Source: Arthrobacter globiformis
GTDB taxonomy: Bacteria; Actinomycetota; Actinomycetes; Actinomycetales; Micrococcaceae
Assembly: GCF_030817195.1 (NCBI RefSeq)
Contig: NZ_JAUSYZ010000001.1
Coordinates: 1 to 64,000, forward strand
DNA length: 64,000 bases
Direction: 5' to 3'
The notes below the pieces were generated by a model. That model was not told the origin of the DNA. It saw only the letters and a program-made list of their open reading frames with translations, and ran no database searches. Position numbers and translations under genes: made by a program. Of the stretch, positions 8,178-16,144 are shown one piece after another (positions within the stretch are counted from its first letter, which is position 1; each line of letters opens with the position of its first letter).

Positions 8178-9001
8178 GAGGCCATCTCCAGGGTCGTGGT
8201 CGGAACTTTTGGGTCGGCGTGGTGCCTGCCGAGGGGGATGATCAGCGGGGTGCCGGACACCGGGTCCGGGACCACCCGGGATTCCAGTCCGAAAACGCTC
8301 CGGACCAGCTCCTCGGTGATCACGCTGGACGATGTGCCCTCGGCCACGATCTGCCCGGCCTTCAGGGCGATGACATGGTCGGCGTAACGCGCGGCAAGGT
8401 TGAGGTCGTGCAGCACGATCGCGACGGTAGTGCCGCGCTGGCGGTTGAGGTCGGTGACCAGGTCCAGCACCTCAACCTGGTGCGCCAGGTCCAGGTACGT
8501 GGTGGGCTCGTCGAGCAGCAGCACGTCCGTTTCCTGGGCGAGCGCCATGGCGATCCATACCCGCTGCCGCTGTCCGCCGGAGAGCTCGTCGACGTTCCGC
8601 CCGGCGAGCTCCAGCGTTTCGGTCGCTTCCAGCGCGCGCTGCACGGCGGCGTCGTCCTTCTCCGACCAGCTGCGGAAGAAGCCCTGGTGCGGGTACCGCC
8701 CGCGGCCCACCAGGTCACGGACGGTAATGCCGTCCGGCGCCGTCGGGTGCTGCGGGAGCAGGCCAAGGGTGCGGGCCAGCTCGCGCGCCGGGCGGGAGTG
8801 GATGTCCTTGCCGTCGAGGGTGACGGTGCCGCCGGCCGGCTTCAGGAGCCGGGACAGGCCGCGCAGGAGCGTGGATTTCCCGCAGGCGTTGGCGCCCACG
8901 ATCATGGTCACCCTGCCCTCGGGGATCTCCGCCGTGAGGTTTTCCACGACCCGGCGCTGATCGTACTGCAGCGTGAGGTCCCGGGCTTGCAGAACAGCCA
9001 T
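8174..9001 (-). CDS. Iron-siderophore ABC transporter, ATP-binding protein
   Basis: A 275-aa FepC/FhuC-type ATPase. Walker A is GANACGKST (36-44), the ABC signature is LSGGQRQRV, Walker B is VLLLDEPT, and the switch His is in IVLHDLN. The start MAVLQARDLTL is chosen because its ATG shares one base with the permease stop (TGATG) and follows an AAAGGA site; a longer start at 9037 lies inside the permease gene. It powers import through the two permeases encoded upstream. Confidence 0.93.
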   Translation of the reverse strand: MAVLQARDLTLQYDQRRVVENLTAEIPEGRVTMIVGANACGKSTLLRGLSRLLKPAGGTVTLDGKDIHSRPARELARTLGLLPQHPTAPDGITVRDLVGRGRYPHQGFFRSWSEKDDAAVQRALEATETLELAGRNVDELSGGQRQRVWIAMALAQETDVLLLDEPTTYLDLAHQVEVLDLVTDLNRQRGTTVAIVLHDLNLAARYADHVIALKAGQIVAEGTSSSVITEELVRSVFGLESRVVPDPVSGTPLIIPLGRHHADPKVPTTTLEMAS

Positions 9002-10143
9002 CAGGCATCCTTTCGGTTGGACTTGACCAGGAGCCACAGCAGGAACGGGGCACCGAGGGCACCGGTGACGACGCCGACCGGCAGGACGGTGCCGTCCAGC
9101 AGCAGCGGGGCAATGTTGGCGGCGAAGTAGTCCGCCGCCAGGACGATCAGGGCGCCCACCAGGGCCGACGACGGGAGGCTGGAGCGGCCGGTGAAACGGC
9201 GCGCGATGGGGCCGGCAAGGAAGGCGACGAAAGCCACCGGCCCGGCCGCCGCCGTCGCCACTGACGCCAGCGCGACGGCAGTGAGCACCAGACCCAGCCT
9301 GGTGGCACCCACCCGCACGCCGAGTCCCGCGGCGGCGTCGTCCCCCAGTTCGAGGATGCGCAGCGGCCCGGCCAGCACGGCGGCGGCCGGAACCAGGACC
9401 ATCAGCGCCAGGGCCAGCACGCCCGCACGGTCCCAGCTGGCGGAGTTGAGCGAGCCGTTGATCCAGATCAGCGCCTCCGCGGCGGTGCGGATGTCGGCCC
9501 GGGTCATGAGGAAGCTGACCATGGCGTGCAGCGCGGCGGCGATGCCGACGCCGGCGAGGATGAGGCGGCTACCGGCGGCGTTCCCGCGGCTGCCGCCTCC
9601 GAGACCCAGGGATCCGCTGCGGGAAATGCCGTAGATCAGTGCCGCCACAGCCATCGCACCGCCCAGGGCAGCACCGGACACCGCGGCACCCGAGGCACCG
9701 AAAACCACGATGGCCAGGACCGCTGCGGCGCTGGCGCCGTAGCTGATGCCGATCACGTCCGGGCTGGCCAGCGGGTTGCGGAGCATGGTCTGGAACAGCG
9801 CACCCGAGAGCCCGAAGGCCAGGCCGATCAGCGTGCCGATGACCGCCCGTGGCAGCTTGGCCTCCATCACGATGAAGCTGGCGCCGGGGATCTTCTCGCC
9901 GCCGGTGAAGTGGGCGGCGAGGATTTTGAAGAAGTCGGGGATGGTCACGGTGTAGCTGCCCAGCAGGATACTGGCGGCCAGCAGAAGCACGACGCCGGCG
10001 GCCAGTACCACCGTACGGTTCAGCAGCCTCGGGTTCACCAGCCGCCGGTTCGAAGCGCGAACGGGCAGATAATGCCCGGTTTCCGGGGTTCTGCGGGCAT
10101 TACCTGCCCGTTCGCGCATGGGGGTAGGGGCCTTCGGAGTCAC
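9001..10143 (-). CDS. Iron-siderophore ABC transporter permease (second FecCD subunit)
   Basis: A 380-aa FecCD-family permease with about nine to ten hydrophobic helices. The typical blocks LPRAVIGTLIGLAFGLSGALFQ and NPLASPDVIGISYGAS are present, and PVAFVAFLAGPIARR near the coupling helix. The GTG at 10143 overlaps the stop of the upstream permease by 4 bases, so it is preferred over longer frames. The first 40 or so residues (RERAGNARR and on) are a charged tail that the family does not need. Part of it is encoded by a 63-bp palindrome at 10055-10117. Confidence 0.92.
   Translation of the reverse strand: MTPKAPTPMRERAGNARRTPETGHYLPVRASNRRLVNPRLLNRTVVLAAGVVLLLAASILLGSYTVTIPDFFKILAAHFTGGEKIPGASFIVMEAKLPRAVIGTLIGLAFGLSGALFQTMLRNPLASPDVIGISYGASAAAVLAIVVFGASGAAVSGAALGGAMAVAALIYGISRSGSLGLGGGSRGNAAGSRLILAGVGIAAALHAMVSFLMTRADIRTAAEALIWINGSLNSASWDRAGVLALALMVLVPAAAVLAGPLRILELGDDAAAGLGVRVGATRLGLVLTAVALASVATAAAGPVAFVAFLAGPIARRFTGRSSLPSSALVGALIVLAADYFAANIAPLLLDGTVLPVGVVTGALGAPFLLWLLVKSNRKDA
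10055..10117. repeat. Long palindrome inside a permease coding sequence
   Basis: The 24-bp arms 10055-10078 and 10094-10117 match at 23 of 24 positions around a 15-base loop, starting GCGCGAACGGGCA. The whole element is 63 bp, exactly 21 codons, and keeps the permease frame open. It shares its outer end with palindromes at 11152-11214 and 59326-59377. Confidence 0.9.
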
Positions 10144-11249
10144 AAGCCTGCCCCCTTGCCGCGGCGGACCAGCCACACGAAGACCGGCGCGCCGACCAGT
10201 GCCGTCATGATGCCGGCCGGGACCTCGCCGGGAAGCAGGATCACGCGGCCCACGACGTCGGACACGAGCAGCAGCGCGGGCGCGAGCACGGCGGAGAACG
10301 GCAGGATCCAGCGGTAATCGGGGCCGGTCAGGGAGCGGACGGCGTGCGGGACAACGAGGCCCACGAATCCGATGGGGCCAGCCAGCGCGGTCGCCGACCC
10401 ACACAGCAGGACGATGCCCAGCGCGGTGACCGCCCGCGCCAGGCCGACGTTCTGGCCCAGGCCCCGGGCGACGTCGTCGCCGAGCGCCAGGCTGTTGAGG
10501 ACCCGTCCGGCCAGGAGCACGATCAGTGCCCCCACGATGAGGAACGGCAGGCCGGGCAGCACCACGGACCAGTCGCGCCCCGCAATGCCGCCTACCTGCC
10601 AGAACCGGAAGCGGTCCAGAGTGTCCTGGCTGGAGACCAGGATGACGTTCATGAGGGAGAACAGCCCCGCGCTCAGGGCGGCGCCCGCGAGGGCGAGCTT
10701 GACCGGCGTCGCACCGTCCCGGCCCATGGACGCGATGAGGTAAACGACGACGGCGGCAGCAGCCGCGCCGATGAAGGCGAACCAGATGTAGCCGGTCAGG
10801 GAGGAGACGCCGAAGACGTAGATTCCGGTGACCACGGCCAGGGCGGCGCCGGCGTTGACGCCCATGATGCCCGGGTCCGCCAGCGGGTTGCGCGCCACGC
10901 CCTGCATGGCGGCACCGGCCAGGCCCAGCGCCGCACCGGCGAGCAGGCCCAGGACGGTCCGCGGGATCCGGGCGTGCACCACGGCGTGGTCACCGTCCGC
11001 CGGGTTGAACTGGGACAGGGCCTGCCACACGGTTTCCAGGGACAGGCCCCGCGCGCCGACGGCAAGTGAGGCGCAACAGACAACAACGAGCACGACGACG
11101 GCGGCCAGCAGCCAGGCGGTGCGCGGCCCGCGGACCTTGCGCGCAGGCTGGGCGCGAACGGACAGTTGGGGCCCAATGGCTGCGGCCGCAGGGGCCCCAA
11201 GTGTACGTTCGCGCCGGGTGGCGGGGGCCGGCGTCGTGCTCGGTGTCAT
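10140..11249 (-). CDS. Iron-siderophore ABC transporter permease (first FecCD subunit)
   Basis: A 369-aa FecCD-family permease. Family blocks are RIPRTVLGLLAGAALGLAGA, GVARNPLADPGIMGVNAGA, GPIGFVGLVVPHAVR and the C-terminal PAGIMTALVGAPVF. It probably pairs with the permease at 9001 as a heterodimer. About 40 N-terminal residues precede the first helix, and part of them is encoded by a second 63-bp palindrome (11152-11214). Only 24 bases separate it from the binding-protein gene, so it is co-transcribed with it. Confidence 0.93.
   Translation of the reverse strand: MTPSTTPAPATRRERTLGAPAAAAIGPQLSVRAQPARKVRGPRTAWLLAAVVVLVVVCCASLAVGARGLSLETVWQALSQFNPADGDHAVVHARIPRTVLGLLAGAALGLAGAAMQGVARNPLADPGIMGVNAGAALAVVTGIYVFGVSSLTGYIWFAFIGAAAAAVVVYLIASMGRDGATPVKLALAGAALSAGLFSLMNVILVSSQDTLDRFRFWQVGGIAGRDWSVVLPGLPFLIVGALIVLLAGRVLNSLALGDDVARGLGQNVGLARAVTALGIVLLCGSATALAGPIGFVGLVVPHAVRSLTGPDYRWILPFSAVLAPALLLVSDVVGRVILLPGEVPAGIMTALVGAPVFVWLVRRGKGAGL
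11152..11214. repeat. Second long palindrome inside a permease coding sequence
   Basis: Arms 11152-11174 and 11192-11214 pair at 21 of 23 positions, starting GCGCGAACGGACAGTTGG. The element is again exactly 63 bp and in frame, encoding residues of the extra N-terminal tail of the first permease. It resembles the intergenic palindrome at 59326-59377 closely. Confidence 0.9.
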
Positions 11250-11273
11250 CAGAGGTTGCTTACTTGACCGGGC

Positions 11274-12407
11274 TTACTTGGCCGCGGCAGTGGCTTTATC
11301 CGCTGCGCTCGCCAGCTGCGGCAGGAACGTGTCCAGCGACCACGGCAGGCTCAGCGGCGAGGAGGCCGAGATGGACAGGGTGAGCGTGTTGTCCGAATCC
11401 GCCACCATGGCGCCGTTCTTGATGGCCGGGATCTGGCCCAGCAGCGGGTCTGCCTTGATGGATTCCGTGGTCTTGGCGTCCGGAACCCAGGTCACGAAAA
11501 TGTCGGACTCGAGCTCGTTGGCCTTTTCAGCGGACCACGGGATGAAGAACTCCTTGGACCCCTTCGAGTTCTCCTCCACCACCGGGGCAAGCTTCATGCC
11601 GATCTCGCTCAGGAAACGCGGGCGGTTGTCGTTGGCGGTGTACACGTTCACGCCGTCGCTCTTGGCCGGTTCGAGGTTTCCGTAGATGTAGCTCTTGCCC
11701 GCGAGCTGCGGGTAGGCGGAGACCTTGTCCTTGATGGTGGCTTCGGTGTCGGCGATCAGCTTCGTGGCCTCGGCTTCCTTGCCCAGCGCCTTGCCGATGA
11801 TGCTCGTGGAGTCCTGCCAGGACGTGCCGTAGGCCAGCTCGGGATGCGCAACCACGGGGGCGATTTCGCTGAGCTTCTTGTAGTCCTCCTCCGTCAGGCC
11901 GGAGTAGGCACCCAGGATGACGTCCGGGTTGAGCTTGGCGATTTCGGTGAAGTTGATGCCGTCGGCCTCGGAGAACTGGGCCGGCGCCTTGTCCGAACCG
12001 AAGCCCGCGCCGAGCTTCTCCAGCGCGGCGTCCTTCCACGGTGTGGAGCCCTTGGCGTTGCCGCCCCATTCGTTCTTGGGCACGCCCACCGGAACCACGC
12101 CCAGCGCGAGTGCGACGTCGTCGTTGACCCAGGAGACGGTGACGACGCGCTTGGGCTGCTCCTTGATGGTGGTTTCACCAAAGACGTGCTTGAGGGTCAC
12201 CGGGAACTGGGCGCTGGCGGACGATGTGGTGCTGGCTTCCGAAGCGGTGGAGGCCGGACCGGTCGAGCATGCAGTCAGGGAAAGCGCCGCGGCGGCGAGG
12301 ACGGCGGTGGCCTTGCCTGCGGTCTTGAGCAGGGAGCGGCGCGTGGTGCCAGCGGCAGCGGAACCGCCGGGAACGGCCGACCGGCCGGGGAAGAGGGGGG
12401 AAGTCAC
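11274..12407 (-). CDS. Iron-siderophore substrate-binding lipoprotein
   Basis: A 377-aa FepB/FhuD-like binding protein. The N-terminus has TRRSLLK followed by a hydrophobic stretch and the lipobox LTAC (about 44-47), so it is probably exported, possibly by Tat, and lipid-anchored. The mature part has the class III pattern: KRVVTVSWVNDDVALALG near residue 85 and a second lobe ending in PLSLPWSLD. It is the first gene of the uptake operon and lies directly downstream of the iron box at 12439-12457. Confidence 0.93.
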   Translation of the reverse strand: MTSPLFPGRSAVPGGSAAAGTTRRSLLKTAGKATAVLAAAALSLTACSTGPASTASEASTTSSASAQFPVTLKHVFGETTIKEQPKRVVTVSWVNDDVALALGVVPVGVPKNEWGGNAKGSTPWKDAALEKLGAGFGSDKAPAQFSEADGINFTEIAKLNPDVILGAYSGLTEEDYKKLSEIAPVVAHPELAYGTSWQDSTSIIGKALGKEAEATKLIADTEATIKDKVSAYPQLAGKSYIYGNLEPAKSDGVNVYTANDNRPRFLSEIGMKLAPVVEENSKGSKEFFIPWSAEKANELESDIFVTWVPDAKTTESIKADPLLGQIPAIKNGAMVADSDNTLTLSISASSPLSLPWSLDTFLPQLASAADKATAAAK

Positions 12408-12438
12408 GGAACTCCTTAGGTGAATGAAGCGAACCGAA

Positions 12439-12457
12439 GTAAGGCTAGCCTATCCTT
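12439..12457. promoter_or_regulatory. DtxR/IdeR-type iron box
   Basis: GTAAGGCTAGCCTATCCTT matches the DtxR/IdeR operator pattern (TTAGGTTAGCCTAACCTAA type) at most positions, including the palindromic AGGCTAGCCT core. It lies about 32 bases before the ATG of the siderophore-binding protein gene, where bound Fe-DtxR would block transcription. Confidence 0.82.
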
Positions 12458-12616
12458 CAGAAGATTACGAAAGGTTTGCGTCACGTAATTGTCCCGATGT
12501 GGCCAGACTAACGGCCCCGGCGCCTTGCCAGCCGAGGGTGAACAATGGTTCACTCGAAGGAGTAAACGCCCGTTCACCCTCATCCGGGCACCCGTCCCCA
12601 CAAAGGCCCGCCGCAC

Positions 12617-14608
12617 ATGACAGAACCCTCTGCCCCGAAGCCAACCCGCAGCCCGTCCGCGATCACCACCGTCCTGGCGCTCAGCGGCACACTCGTGGCG
12701 CTAATGCAGACCCTCGTGGTGCCGCTGCTGCCCGATTTTCCGCGGATCCTGTCCGTCACTCCTGACGACGCGTCCTGGCTAGTGACCGCCACGCTCCTCG
12801 CCAGCGCCGTCGCCACCCCCATCGTGTCCCGCAGCGCTGATATGTACGGCAAGCGGAAGATGATGGTCATCTGCCTGGCCATCATGGTGACCGGCTCGAT
12901 CATGGCCGCCCTCGGCGGGACCTTCCTGTGGCTGATCATCGGGCGGGCCCTTCAGGGGTTCTCCGCATCGCTGATCCCGGTGGGAATCAGCATCATGCGC
13001 GATGAACTGCCCAAGGAAAAGATGGGCTCCGCGGTGGCGCTCATGAGCGCCACCCTGGGCATCGGCAGCGCCATGGGCCTGCCGCTCGCCGGCCTCCTCT
13101 ATGAAAGCCTCGGCTGGACCTCGATTTTCTGGGTTTCCGCGGCCGCCGGCACGCTCCTGCTGCTGGCGGTGGTGCTCGTGGTGCCGGAATCCAAGGTGCG
13201 CACCCCCGGCCGCTTCGACTACGCGGGCGCGCTGGTGCTCTCCGGCGCACTCGGATCGCTGCTGCTGGCCATTTCCAAGGGCGGCGCCTGGGGCTGGGGC
13301 TCGGAACCTGTGCTCCTGTTGTTCCTCGCGGCGGCGCTGCTGCTGGCCGTCTGGATTCCCTACGAGCTCAGGGTGGGCCAGCCCATGGTGGATCTTCGCA
13401 CCACGGCGCGGCGGCCTGTCCTGATGACCAACCTTGCGTCGCTGCTGATCGGTTTCGCGATGTTCGCCAACATGCTCCTGACCACCCAGCAGCTTCAGCT
13501 CCCCGGCGCCACCGGCTACGGCTTTGAACTGAATGTCATCACCGCGGGCCTATGCATGGTGCCCTCCGGATTGGCCATGGTGGTGTTCGCCCCGGTGTCC
13601 GGCGGCATCATCCGGCGCTTCGGCGGCAGGTCCGCCCTGATGACCGGCGCGGGCGTGATGATCGTCGGGTACGTGGGCCGGGTGTTCTTCTACGACTCCA
13701 TCACGTGGGTGATCATCGGCTCCACGGTGGTGAGCATCGGCACGGCCATTGCCTATGCCGCCATGCCAACGCTGATCATGGGTGCCGTCCCGATCACGGA
13801 GACCGCCTCCGCCAACGGCCTGAACAGCCTGGTCCGTTCCATTGGCACGTCGACCTCCAGCGCCGCCGTCGCCGCCGTGCTCACCTCGGTCACCATTCCG
13901 CTCGGCGCCGCCCGGCTGCCCTCGTTCGATGCCTTCAGGGATGTGTTCTGGATGGCCGCGTTGGCGTCCGCCGCGTCGGTCCTCGCCGCCATCTTCATTC
14001 CCCGTATCACCACCCACCGCCCGGCCGGGCCGGCTGCGGCAGAGCTGGTGGTGCAGGGGCGCGTCCTGGCCCCAGACCACCGGCCGCTCACGCCCGCCGT
14101 CGTCACCGTCCTCCAGACGGAGGGCGAGCCGGTGGACTGGAGCCGCGTGGACACCGACGGCAACTATTCCGTGGCGCTGCCGGGCGCAGGGAAGTACCTC
14201 GTGGTGGCCAACGCGGCGGGCTGGGCGCCGATGGCCGAGGTCTTCGATTTCGACGGCCGCACACTGAAGCAGAACTTCCTCCTGCACGAGCGGCTGGAAA
14301 TCAGCGGCCGGGCGGCCATTGGCCGCGGGCCCGTGGCCGGCGCCGTGGTAACGCTGCTGCGCGCCACCGGCGAGCACGTGGACACGGCCAGGACGGACGA
14401 CGACGGCGTGTACACACTTCCGCTGCCCGTCGCCGGACGCTACATAGTGACTATGCTTCATCCCGTGACTCATCAAGCCGTGGCGCGGAAGCTCGCCGTC
14501 GACAACCGCTCCGTGACCGTCGATCTTACAGCCGAACACCTCCCCCAGGGGATCGGCGCAGACGGGACCGCCGCGGGCCGGACCGGCGGGGAGCCGGTGC
14601 GGGCATGA
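12617..14608 (+). CDS. MFS drug:H+ antiporter with C-terminal carboxypeptidase-regulatory-like domains
   Basis: A 663-aa fusion. Residues about 15-465 are a DHA2-type (14-helix) MFS exporter, with the motif SRSADMYGKRKMM in the first cytoplasmic loop and GRALQGFSASLIPVGISIMR in helix 5. Residues about 475-645 hold two repeats of a beta-sandwich of the carboxypeptidase regulatory type: VVQGRVLAPDHRPLTPAVV with VDTDGNYSVALPGAGKYLV, then RAAIGRGPVAGAVVTLL with TDDDGVYTLPLPVAGRYIV. The family normally stops after the last helix. A TetR gene overlaps its stop by 4 bases and is the likely regulator. The substrate and the role of the tail are unknown. Confidence 0.87.
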   Translation: MTEPSAPKPTRSPSAITTVLALSGTLVALMQTLVVPLLPDFPRILSVTPDDASWLVTATLLASAVATPIVSRSADMYGKRKMMVICLAIMVTGSIMAALGGTFLWLIIGRALQGFSASLIPVGISIMRDELPKEKMGSAVALMSATLGIGSAMGLPLAGLLYESLGWTSIFWVSAAAGTLLLLAVVLVVPESKVRTPGRFDYAGALVLSGALGSLLLAISKGGAWGWGSEPVLLLFLAAALLLAVWIPYELRVGQPMVDLRTTARRPVLMTNLASLLIGFAMFANMLLTTQQLQLPGATGYGFELNVITAGLCMVPSGLAMVVFAPVSGGIIRRFGGRSALMTGAGVMIVGYVGRVFFYDSITWVIIGSTVVSIGTAIAYAAMPTLIMGAVPITETASANGLNSLVRSIGTSTSSAAVAAVLTSVTIPLGAARLPSFDAFRDVFWMAALASAASVLAAIFIPRITTHRPAGPAAAELVVQGRVLAPDHRPLTPAVVTVLQTEGEPVDWSRVDTDGNYSVALPGAGKYLVVANAAGWAPMAEVFDFDGRTLKQNFLLHERLEISGRAAIGRGPVAGAVVTLLRATGEHVDTARTDDDGVYTLPLPVAGRYIVTMLHPVTHQAVARKLAVDNRSVTVDLTAEHLPQGIGADGTAAGRTGGEPVRA

Positions 14609-15165
14609 GCAGCCCCAGCCAGGAATCGATCCTCACCGCCGCCGGGAGGCTGTTCGGCGAACGCGGCTACCGGGCCGTGACCGTCCGCGACATCGCTGCG
14701 GAAGCCGGGGTTTCGGCGGCCCTGGTGATGAAACTGTTCATCTCCAAGGCCAAGCTGTTCGCTGCAGTGCAGCCGGACGAGTCGCTGCTCACCGAACTGG
14801 CCGTCCCGGCGTCCGAGCTCGGCGGAGCCCTGGTTTTCCGCGTGCTGATGCGGCGGGAACGCGGCATGCAGGAACCCTGGGCCATGATTCCGATCAATGT
14901 TCACGATGCCCCGGATCCAGACGCGGCGCGGAACGAACTGCGCGAACGCTACCTCGGCAGCATCGCCAAGCTGATCGGGGATGCGACGCCGGACCGCCGC
15001 TATGCCTCGACGGTCACCGCGCTGATGACCGGGTTCGGCGAGACGGTCCGGACTTTGGGGCTCTTCGACGGCTGGGACTTTGACGAACTGGTGGCCTACT
15101 ACGGCGGAATCGTCCAGGCCCAGATCGACGCCTGCACGGCCGCCCATGCAAAATCCGCTGGTTGA
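14605..15165 (+). CDS. TetR-family transcriptional regulator
   Basis: A 186-aa regulator. The N-terminal helix-turn-helix is clear: ILTAAGRLFGERGYRAVTVR followed by DIAAEAGVSAALVMKLF. The C-terminal ligand domain resembles TetR_C members that respond to hydrophobic compounds. The ATG overlaps the stop of the MFS gene (ATGA), so exporter and regulator are co-translated. Autoregulation of this pair is likely but no operator palindrome was identified upstream of 12617. Confidence 0.9.
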   Translation: MSSPSQESILTAAGRLFGERGYRAVTVRDIAAEAGVSAALVMKLFISKAKLFAAVQPDESLLTELAVPASELGGALVFRVLMRRERGMQEPWAMIPINVHDAPDPDAARNELRERYLGSIAKLIGDATPDRRYASTVTALMTGFGETVRTLGLFDGWDFDELVAYYGGIVQAQIDACTAAHAKSAG

Positions 15166-15189
15166 TCCTGGGGCCACGACCGCAGGGTT

Positions 15190-15215
15190 CCCTGGCCGAG
15201 CTTGCGAGGCTAGGG
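15190..15215. terminator. Hairpin between convergent TetR and lipoprotein genes
   Basis: CCCTGGCC and GGCTAGGG pair at 7 of 8 positions around GAGCTTGCGA. The stop codon of the lipoprotein gene lies inside the right arm. The related AAGCTCGCAAGG occurs just upstream of the same gene near 15975. No T-run follows on either strand, so it may be a repeat element rather than a true terminator. Confidence 0.4.
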
Positions 15216-15965
15216 GGCGGTTGGGGAGTAGGAGATGCTCAGCAGCAGCGCCTTGAGGGCCTGCCCTTCGGTGCCTGCCAGCCAGGACTTGGCGGCGGCG
15301 TCATTGGCGAAGGGCTTTTCGACGAACTGCACGTCGGCCACGATCACACCGTCCCCGGCGCGGATGATGCCGTCAAGCGCGGTGCCCTGTCCTGACTTGG
15401 GGGCCCCTGCCGCCAGGTGCATGCGGTAGGTCGCATTGCTTTCCATCCGGTCCACATAGAAGGCGTAGTGGGCGGCCGGCGCGGGCTGCGCGACGAGGCC
15501 CGGTACGGGTGCGGACTCGAAGACTGTGCGGCTCACCGGGTGGGATACGCCGTCGGCGATCCGCCCGGAGTACACGGTGGCCTGCTTGGTACCGCTGGCA
15601 TCCAGAACTGTCGCCGTGGCCGAGTCCGACGGGGAGCCGGCGCCGGTGAAGAGCTCAACCTTCCAGTCCGCCGGGTACTTGAAGGACACGTGGCCGTTCG
15701 GGAACGTGTACGTTTTGACGTCGGCAGCCGCCGGAGCCGGCAACGGAGAGGTACCCGGCGTCGCCGCGCCACCTGCGCCGGCGCCGCCCCCGACGGAGGC
15801 TGACGGGCTCGGTGAACCCGACGCGGTCGCCGAAGCGGCCGGGGAGGACGACGACGGAGCCGCCGACACCATGGCACCGCAGCCGGCCAGGGAGAGGGCG
15901 GCGGCAGCAGCAAGGGCAGTGACGACGGGGACGCGGAACGCAGGGCGCATGATGGTGCCTTTCAT
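15210..15965 (-). CDS. Putative lipoprotein of unknown function
   Basis: 251 aa. A signal peptide with lipobox LAGC (about 26-29) is followed by a Ser/Ala/Pro/Gly-rich linker to about residue 80. A globular part then begins KTYTFPNGHVSFKYPADWKV, a pattern seen in small secreted proteins of the PsbP/Mog1 kind (YPADW). I do not recognise a specific family beyond that. It follows jetC on the same strand after 179 bases and is not an Jet component. Confidence 0.72.
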   Translation of the reverse strand: MKGTIMRPAFRVPVVTALAAAAALSLAGCGAMVSAAPSSSSPAASATASGSPSPSASVGGGAGAGGAATPGTSPLPAPAAADVKTYTFPNGHVSFKYPADWKVELFTGAGSPSDSATATVLDASGTKQATVYSGRIADGVSHPVSRTVFESAPVPGLVAQPAPAAHYAFYVDRMESNATYRMHLAAGAPKSGQGTALDGIIRAGDGVIVADVQFVEKPFANDAAAKSWLAGTEGQALKALLLSISYSPTAP

Positions 15966-16144
15966 AATGACGCCGTCAAGCTCGCAAGGGGCTGCTCTTG
16001 CCCGCCGCGTGGGGATGCCCTGACCCTGTGGAGCGTGTGGCGAAGACTGGTGGAGTCACCACAGTGGCACGCCAAATCAGCCCCCACTAGGGCCGGCGCA
16101 ATAAATCCATCGATTTGTTATGAACCGTGCGAAAGCGTTAGGGA

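Noticed and set aside
13552..14604. Long open frame upstream of and in frame with the TetR gene
   Set aside because: It lies within the MFS-fusion gene in another frame and is arginine/histidine-rich. TetR begins at the 4-base overlap at 14605.
15966..16144. Hidden jetD gene after jetC
   Set aside because: The gap is only 179 bases and has no frame resembling a DUF3322/DUF2220 protein.
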